Of a stretch of 45,000 nt of DNA, positions 38,169-45,000 are shown in pieces (position 1 is the stretch's first letter; every line of letters starts with the position of its first letter). The DNA is from Glandiceps talaboti (taxonomy: Eukaryota > Hemichordata > Enteropneusta > Spengelidae), in the NCBI RefSeq assembly GCF_964340395.1, contig NC_135570.1:7015322-7060321 (forward strand), written 5' to 3'. The position numbers and the translations under genes are program-made. The notes beneath the pieces are model-generated. The model searched no databases. It had not been told where the DNA came from and saw nothing but the letters and a program-made list of their open reading frames with translations.

Positions 38169-38925
38169 TGTGTGTGTTCAATTTGTATAGTCAAACTAAT
38201 TTGCATAATTAATATCTACAAATTAAAAGTGCTGTATCATTAATGATAGCTTAGAATCTCATCAAATAGAGTTGATATCGATAATACATTGCTAGATCTA
38301 AGACAATAATTTAAACGAATCACTTTAAGTTTAGAGAAAGCGCTCCCAAACGTATTAACAGTTAACTCCAGAGTACCTCGACCTTTACGTCGCTGTGGAA
38401 ATTGCCTGTAGAGTAAACACTTCCTCATTTCATCGGTTGTTTCATCGTCGTAAACCACAGCCTCTTTTACGGCACCGTCCAAGACGAGTCATTTTGCAGT
38501 GTTGTGGAAGAAATAACAGCTCTGGTTTGCGAGAATGCAGTTGTCTATTCACACTAGTTTCATAGTCCTGACAACTTCTTACAATCAAATTATTGTGGTT
38601 GATGCAGGGCTGTGCTATGATATTATTCCTTTTTATTCCAGTTTCAAGTCATTCTCTAACGCCGACTTAGAAGTATGATTTGTACAGGTAGTCATAAATA
38701 TGTTTAAATATGTTTAACGCATTTTTGACAAAGGGGGTATTTTAATATTGCAACTGATTTTCTAGAAACAACCTGGATTTAATCATAGACCCTCTGGTGG
38801 AGGGTCCATGATTTAACGATGGTCAGACACATACCCACACCCCACCCCACCCCACCCCGAATATACACATATATTTCTTTTGAGCCATTATGCTAAAAGT
38901 GCTTCTGTTTATTCAGTGAATTGGT

Positions 38926-38971
38926 ATGAATATGTCTGGAAGTAACAAACTTGGCAGGCATTCAAAATCAG
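38926..38971 (+). CDS. Gene B exon 1 (start codon)
   Basis: ATG at 38926, with a second in-frame ATG at 38932 and an in-frame stop at 38917-38919. It encodes MNMSGSNKLGRHSKS and ends in phase 1 before gtaagt. The acceptor tttattcag directly upstream (ends 38916) indicates a spliced 5' UTR. The start is supported by the signal peptide in the next exon. Confidence 0.7.
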
Positions 38972-39346
38972 GTAAGTGAAAGAGAATACACTAAGTTGTA
39001 GTATACATACATAGTCAGAATGCAGAACGTTATCACTGATATGTAGATATAGGAGGCAGACTTTATGGTTGTCAGACTTGCAGATGAAATGATAGACAAA
39101 CAAATTTGAGTGAGTGAGTGAGTGAGTGAGTGAGTGAGTGAGTGAGTGAGTGAGTGGGTGAGTGAGTGAGTGAGTGAGTGAGTGAGTGAGTGAGTGAGTG
39201 AGTGAGTGAGTGAGTGAGTGAGTGAGTGAGTGGGTGAGTGAGTGGATGGGTGGGCGAGTGAGTGAGTGAGTGAGTGAGTGAGTGATTGAGTGGGCGAGCG
39301 AGCGAGCGGATGCGTGGGAGGATGTGGATGGGTGGGTCTAGCGCGC

Positions 39347-39395
<49 letters not shown>

Positions 39396-41313
39396 GGGGA
39401 GTTATTACTCAACTGACCAACCGAAGGGAAGATTAATGGATGGAGATTGAAGATTGATGTATTTTAGTCCAAGTATCATTATTCGTCATCATGGATATTG
39501 AGTAATTAAATGCTACCATTCCGATTGTACAAAATTAATGTACTGTTTCCATTTCCCACAGTTTGGTGTTTAGCTATCATCCTTATCTTTGTACAAGCCA
39601 GAAAGACAGGTTAGTAAATATACTATAGTTCACACATACGTTAATGCCTGACAAATTATAGCATAATAACTTACTGTTACTTTCAACAATCAACAATCGT
39701 TTGATGGTGAAATTAAATACAAATTATTGTGTTATTGGCTATGTTATTATCGTCGAGTATTTATTTTAAAATTCAACATTTTTGAATAATTATATTTATT
39801 TCAAGTACATTTTATCAAAATTTTGACGGTAAAAACATATCAAATACGAATCTGAGGAAGCGCAGCAGATACATGAGATTTGAGTACTAAACAAGGCATT
39901 GAACTTGAACATTCCCCCATAGACTCACTGTGTGAATTCATCGGGCTAGAAGAACCGTGGGGACTTTATTATGAGGATGGAGTGTCTGCATTCGAGGAAG
40001 AACCACCAGGTAATTGCTGCTGTTATAAATATTCAACATTAGCAATTTGTTGCTCAATTCAGTTTTAACCTTGGCAAATATTGTCTAAGTGGCAAACATT
40101 TTATTACTGGTTTCTTCAATACGATTAGAATATGAAAATGTATAAATCATAATCAAATATACGGGTAAACGTTCATTCATGTAAGTTGGCATGAAGAAAT
40201 GGCGAAACAAACGAAATAGGAAAGAACGTGTAAATTATCAATCATTATTCAGAATTCTCCTTCTAGTGCGATACAATGACTTTACAGTTAGATGGGCTAT
40301 GCAATAACACCTTTCTTAATGAACACAATGTACTTTTAAAATTGTTCTCTGCAGATGGTAGATATGAATTATATTGATACAAGATCAACGCATGCGCTGT
40401 AGCAATGGGGATCATACAAACGGGATTTTGTTCAGTTATTATTGTATCGGATTGCAAATGGAAGTTTTAAGATCGATAGCCTTTCCGAACATACGTTGAT
40501 CAGCCTTTAGTGTATAGAATACATTCGCATAGCCATGGCTGTAACCCTGTTCACATTTGTACGAATAAACGGGGGAAAGAAGCAATACTCTCATTTAAAT
40601 AACGTTGCGTCCACTTTTCTCAGGAACCATTATCTACACAGTAAATGTAACTGGTGACATAGATAACACTGTCACCTTGGAGATCACTGGATGTGGTGAA
40701 TATAGTGGTGCTTTCCCTCCAACTGGTAGCATTGACTGTGATGGCTTGTACACCATTGAAGACAACCATGTAACATGGGGAAGGACTTATGACTTAGAAA
40801 GCGAAACAGTGAGTCATTAATCATATACATTTAAATACACAATCAGTTGAGTACGAAAGATTTCACCAAATTCCACCTACAGAAGTAACACGGCTTACTT
40901 CTTAGAGCTTACATTTATTACCTGACTGAGCTTCGTCAGTACATCCTGCATCAGTATGATATTCGCACTTCCGAATATTTACAAACTAAGCCTATGATGA
41001 AACTGACGGCCAAGACTAGTAGCTTGACTGTAGTTTCGACTTGTAATAGTGCACATACACTTCCTGATTCATTTCTGACATACGTTAAATCACTTCCACT
41101 GACTTGTCTAAAATTTTCGAAAAAATAATAAATGTTTATATCTGTTTCTATATTTCTAAAACAGGCTGCCTGCCGTGATGATTTCACCATAGCAATTACA
41201 TGTACGGAAACGTCTACGGGTGATGAAACGGTGAGTACGTACGTGATTGATTGTGCTGGTCCAAACAAAACTGCCGTTTTCATGTGAAGTCAAAAAAATA
41301 CATTTCGAAATAC

Positions 41314-41407
<94 letters not shown>

Positions 41408-42318
41408 AATAATAAATATTAAATCATAAATGATAAAATGACCATATTTGACATATTGTCAAAGTTATACCTCTAGAACTATTATCACCGTGATTTCTAG
41501 ATGTCTGTGATACGAAAGTCATTTCATCACGGTAGTGGACAATAAACGAAGCTTTGAAGGTACTCCGAGTCTTCTCCTTATCACACTATCAAGAACATAT
41601 ATTAGGTCACTGATATACATGGCCACATCACGCAACAGGGTGCAGTTTGCTCGAATATAAACGATACTCATGGGGGTACTGTTAGACGGATGGCTACTAA
41701 ATGACTTACAGACTCAGTTTGTTTCTGGTTACTGATTACTTTCTTATGGATTGCATCCTGTTGTGTGGTTAAGTGTATATGTACGAGAATAATATATTGT
41801 GATAACTTTAAAGGTGAAGATTTGCCGGCACCTTCAAAGTCAGTTTTAACTCAATTTCTGACAACAACGACGTTCTGACGACAGGCATCTCTAAACAACG
41901 GTAATAATACTTACATCACCTCAAAATACAACTGAAAACAGGATTACGTATTACGCAAAAGAAACAGAATGTGATGATAGTGCCAAAGCATCTAACATAA
42001 GATAATACTTCAGACCACTATTCCTATAGTGGTCTGGGATTATACCAACTCCAATGTGAGTAGCCTCGAACGGCGTAAATCTTCCTTACCACCTAGCTAT
42101 GATGTAAATGAGTCTACTTGTATTTACCAAGTTTGAAATTTGTACTTTAATGTGTACATTCATTTAATAATCAGATGTTATTACTGGGACTTGTAGTGTA
42201 CGATACAAACGACTTTGACCCTGAATTTGTTGGGACACCATACCAAACGGACTTAAGAGAGATAAAGTTATTTTTATTTCAATTGAAATTTTTTTGTCAG
42301 CATCGTTAGCCTAAATAG

Positions 42319-42365
<47 letters not shown>

Positions 42366-44678
42366 GTTAACTGTAGAAAAGGACTGCATCGATATGCAAT
42401 GTGACCTTTTACAGAGACACTACTTTGTTAGGGGACCATCAGAAATTACATGGGGGGAGTGGGGAGTAGGTTACATTTTACAAATAGGTTCTCGGGGAGG
42501 CCACGGTCACATTTTACTTTCACTCATTTTAATGTCTAACTTTGCATTATTTTGTGATTTTGGTGTACTTACTGGCATCCACTGCTGCCACCGATTCTTC
42601 ATCGATTAAGGTTAGGGTTAAGTACTGTACAGAACATATCAATCAAATCGGCGCCGATAACCGCATGTAGCAAATCAATTGTCAGTTGTGATGTTAGAGG
42701 AGAAGTGGGTCTCAAAGGAGTACAATAGAAATAGTTTGGTAAAATATTGCGGATAATGTTGTGGAGTGGAGATGTTGACCCAAATCCTGACAATGTCAAG
42801 CGTGTACATACCCATGGAGTTTTTGGAAGTTCTGACCATCAGCTCAGCTAATTAGGTCCAAACACAGGTATTGATTAATGCAGTGCCTTAACACAAAGTA
42901 CATGTGATGGTATACCTTTAAAACTATCAATGCGATGGCAGCGGTTGGATCAAGTCCTTACTATTGATTCTGGGACTCGTGTCCTTTACCATATACTAGT
43001 ATATGACAGCATTTTAACTCATGTTATTTGAATATTTGAAGTCATCATGTTTTAGAGTAAGGAAATTCGGGAGGGCCACTTTTTAGCTCGACGTAATTGG
43101 GGAGGGTATCATTTAATGTATGCGATAGACCGGGCATTATTTCCCCCTTGTTATTACTGAAGGTTCCCTTACATAATTGGTGAAAAATAATGATTTATCA
43201 CACAACTCAAAAAACGTTAATACATAGAGACTACATCCAAGTGTATACCCCATATCGCCAGCTTTAAACTTTTTTTTGAGACATTAACGTTTGGCTCTGA
43301 TCTTCAGCTTTAATTATCGGAATTCAGCAGTTCCCTGCATTATCAGACACTTTGTAGTATTTCTTTTCAATCATGTATCCATTCATTCACATCTTTATTT
43401 CATTTTATTTTATTTTAACTTTATTGTTTTTAGTTTTTTTAAGTTTTTCTTTGACCCAAAAAACAAACGAAATGTCGGTCAGAATACCCCTTCGGTGATA
43501 GTTTGATGAAACAGCATCACTGGGGGAAAAAAGCGTGCATAAAGGTCAAAAAGACAATTTCTTATCATGAGACTTAAACTAGGATCGGTCGGGTTATCGG
43601 AAAACACAATTTTTGTTATTCTGCCAAATATAGCAAAGGTTTCTTAAACATAACTTTTTAAAAAAACCTAATATGAATGTCGATAACTCGAAGCTTAGTT
43701 TTTACATTGTTAACATTTTCAACCTACAGTTTTCTGCTGTCGGCGTTACTGTGTATACCGTAAGTGCTGACGACCAGGATTGCACGGATGATGGTTTCCG
43801 TTATTATTTACTCGAAGTGAGTACACTTGAAAGTTCACTGTCATTTTAATTGTTGACGGATGGTGGAGCACACCTGAGGTTCATGTTCAAATACTTCCGA
43901 GCCATTCTTTGTACACTGTTCGTTTGAGTGTCTGTGTGTGCATTGGTGTATATGTATGTATGTACGTATGTATGTATGTATGTATGTATGTATGTATGTA
44001 TGTATGTATGTATGTATGTATGTATGTATGTATGTATGTATGTATGTGTGTGTGCGCGTGCGTGCGTGTGTGCGTGTGCGCGCGTGCGCGTGCGTGCCCG
44101 TGTCTCTGTGCCTGTAGCGTGAAAGTGTAATTGTTTTATTCGTATTTGTAATTAACTATACTATTACTAAATCACTGTTGACTGACGAATTCACGTGTTT
44201 TCACCACTCATAACCTTATGATCGTAGATAAGAACGAAAATTCTTACTACTCTTTTAACCAATGTAACTTACAATGAATGCATATTATTACGTCATTTTC
44301 GCGATTGTGTCTATAGGAAGCTAATAACCTGCATGTGGTACAAGTCTCGATGAAAATTCACACATAAAAGTTAGGGCGGGTGTTGTTAGAAGGGCTATAT
44401 TTGTGCGAATTATATGTGACAAGTGAGATATTTAAAGGAAAAGGAACTTTATTTATATATTTGCTCTCGTTCGAAAATATAAAATAGCCATTCTCATTCT
44501 ATTTCTAATCCCATTTCAATAACACTAGTGTATATAATTGTTCAAAATACATTTCTCCCCACAGGGCTATGGATCCAATCATTTCGAAGTTCCAAGCGTT
44601 ACTACTCCAAATGTCTTACTAGCTGAAAATGTTGACTATGAGATGGATGACTTCTTCAATCTAACGTTCATGGTTGAT
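38926..44678 (+). CDS. Gene B: second cadherin-like protein, 5' part (8 exons, 3' partial)
   Basis: Overall span of a second gene in the same orientation, about 4.4 kb after gene A. Eight exons join in frame to 240 codons and run off the right edge. The product begins with a signal peptide (hydrophobic core WCLAIILIFVQA). Its first EC-like domain has an early cysteine (LCEF) and a late one (AITC), then a linker DTNDFDPEF and the start of EC 2 with SADDQD. An EC 1 closed by such a cysteine pair is known in protocadherin-15 and is also suggested in CDHR5. A role in adhesion at the cell surface is inferred. The identity beyond 'cadherin family' is open, since only about 1.6 domains are visible. 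The exon 6 donor is defective as written (ATAAAG). Confidence 0.75.
39108..39394. repeat. (GAGT)n then (GC)n(TG)n array
   Basis: About 230 bases of GAGT with variants, then a GC run at 39341-39361 and a TG run to 39394. In gene B intron 1. The alternating purine-pyrimidine tail is a classic Z-DNA-prone sequence. Confidence 0.95.
39562..39609 (+). CDS. Gene B exon 2 (signal peptide core)
   Basis: Acceptor tcccacag, donor gttagt, phase 1 to 1. It encodes VWCLAIILIFVQARKT across the junction, a typical hydrophobic signal peptide core with a probable cleavage near VQA. The phase fits both neighbours. Confidence 0.72.
39923..40009 (+). CDS. Gene B exon 3 (EC 1 start)
   Basis: Donor gtaatt after 40009, phase 1. 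The acceptor cccccatag at 39922 is chosen for its pyrimidine tract and a TACTAAAC branch-point-like site about 35 bases upstream. AG sites before 39878 and 39896 would also keep the frame. It encodes CEFIGLEEPWGLYYEDGVSA and FEEEPPG, the first strand of EC 1. Confidence 0.65.
40624..40808 (+). CDS. Gene B exon 4 (EC 1 middle)
   Basis: Acceptor tttctcag, donor gtgagt, phase 1 to 0. It encodes TIIYTVNVTGDIDNTVTLEI, then a cysteine pair (GCGE, DCDG) and NHVTWGRTYDLESET. The DRE motif is replaced by YDLES. Confidence 0.8.
41165..41230 (+). CDS. Gene B exon 5 (EC 1 end)
   Basis: Acceptor aaaacag, donor gtgagt, 22 residues, phase 0 to 0. It encodes AACRDDFTIAITCTETSTGD. The ITC cysteine sits where the late cysteine of protocadherin-15 EC 1 would be. 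Confidence 0.78.
41314..41407. repeat. (TTGA)n array
   Basis: About 23 perfect units in gene B intron 5. Confidence 0.95.
42011..42036. repeat. Second copy of the CAGACCACTA hairpin
   Basis: Inverted arms CAGACCACTA and TAGTGGTCTG with a short loop, matching the hairpin at 20370-20398. Both are followed within about 45 bases by a CCTCGA or TTCGAGG block. Confidence 0.55.
42175..42261 (+). CDS. Gene B exon 6 (linker 1), donor defective as written
   Basis: Acceptor ataatcag, 29 codons in phase 0. It encodes LVVYDTNDFDPEFVGTPY and DLRE, a clear EC linker missing between exons 5 and 7. The repeat spacing from E to the next DxD is exactly right if the exon ends at GAG (42261). The next bases are ATAAAG, not GTAAAG, so the exon end rests on alignment and not on a canonical donor. 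Confidence 0.65.
42322..42361. repeat. (AT)n microsatellite
   Basis: About 20 units, starting about 60 bases after gene B exon 6. Confidence 0.93.
42735..42805 (+). pseudogene. Possible non-LTR retrotransposon remnant with 2A-like motif
   Basis: One frame reads ILRIMLWSGDVDPNPDNVK. The GDVDPNPD core resembles the D(V/I)ExNPGP 2A-like motif found near the ORF start of CR1-type and related LINEs of marine invertebrates; the terminal GP is lost. No reverse transcriptase is nearby, so it would be a short decayed fragment in gene B intron 6. A chance match is possible. Confidence 0.35.
43730..43816 (+). CDS. Gene B exon 7 (EC 2)
   Basis: Acceptor cctacag, donor gtgagt, 29 residues, phase 0 to 0. 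It encodes VTVYTVSADDQDCTDDGFRY, with the DxD calcium motif in SADDQD. Confidence 0.8.
43951..44100. repeat. (TATG)n then GTGC-rich array
   Basis: About 95 bases of TATG followed by GC-rich TGCG units, in gene B intron 7. Confidence 0.93.
44565..44678 (+). CDS. Gene B exon 8 (EC 2)
   Basis: Acceptor ccccacag, donor gtaagt, 38 residues, phase 0 to 0. It encodes GSNHFEVPSVTTPNVLLAEN, VDYEMDD and NLTFMVD. VDYE is the usual DRE position, as in several EC 2 domains. The gene continues off the window. Confidence 0.8.
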
Positions 44679-45000
44679 GTAAGTTATTCTTGTCATGATT
44701 TGAAAGTAGATTACTAATAACCTCTCTGAATAATCACAGCATGGCTTAAAACGACATAAGCTTATCTATCGTCTATCTGCTGGCTAGATGATTATTCATG
44801 TCCCAAATAAAACCTCAAAGAAAAGAGGACATAACCAGATTTGATTTGAATGCCTCCATAAGGTACATGTCTACCAATTGCTAAGAGAATTGCCGCAAAT
44901 TGTGAGATTGGGCATAAGTGAATTATCATTCCATTTTACACGGACCGATTTACCACTAACTCGACTTACCGAACACGGTTTATTGTTTATATAATGCAAA
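44679..45000. other. Intron of gene B at the right edge
   Basis: Sequence after the donor of exon 8. I see no further exon or repeat in these 322 bases. Confidence 0.6.

Noticed and set aside
41700-41720. CTTACAGACT, resembling a MITE end
   Set aside because: No second end and no inner sequence of the family nearby.
42394-42609. Plus-strand open frame of 71 residues in gene B intron 6
   Set aside because: No known domain and no splice signals; low-complexity glycine-rich start. It may belong to repeat DNA like that near 43060, but this is too weak to call.

Overview
This window is animal nuclear DNA, AT-rich and full of microsatellites and short foldback elements. It holds intron-rich cadherin genes on the + strand. 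Intron lengths (128 to about 1,000 bases), GT/AG splicing and the repeat content suggest a marine invertebrate, perhaps a deuterostome such as a hemichordate, echinoderm or lancelet, but the sequence alone does not fix the species. I saw no prokaryotic genes, tRNA, rRNA or CRISPR.

Gene A (415-34547, + strand) is the 3' part of a very large transmembrane cadherin. I traced 48 exons with canonical acceptors and GT donors. They join into 8,400 nt of uninterrupted reading frame (2,799 residues plus stop); the 5' end lies left of the window. The protein has one partial and 21 full extracellular cadherin (EC) repeats, then a domain that looks like the membrane-adjacent ferredoxin-like (MAD) domain of cadherin-23 and protocadherin-15. 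A furin-type site, one transmembrane helix and a cytoplasmic tail of about 305 residues follow; the tail has two NPxY motifs, an RVxF-like motif and a C-terminal T-W-M. The best family guess is a cadherin-23-like cadherin. Calcium-binding linkers are degraded at nearly regular intervals (5, 7, 10, 12, 15, 17, 20), and exons 9-12 and 13-16 are a clear internal duplication.

The intergenic stretch (34548-38916) holds the gene A 3' UTR with a MITE and a candidate poly(A) signal, a copy of a palindrome-headed dispersed repeat, (CTGT)n and (GATT)n arrays, and a candidate promoter with a non-coding first exon for the next gene.

Gene B (38926 to beyond the right edge, + strand) is a second cadherin-like gene in the same orientation. 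Eight exons are visible: start codon, signal peptide, a cysteine-containing first EC and the start of EC2. Exon 6 fits the protein alignment exactly but ends at GAG|ATAAAG, where a consensus donor would read GAG|GTAAAG. This is either a splice-site mutation, a non-canonical intron or a sequence error.

Mobile DNA includes a MITE family of about 100-160 bp (five copies, three or four with recognisable 9-bp target duplications), three unrelated foldback elements, a palindrome-headed dispersed repeat and a short remnant with a 2A-like motif of the kind seen in non-LTR retrotransposons.
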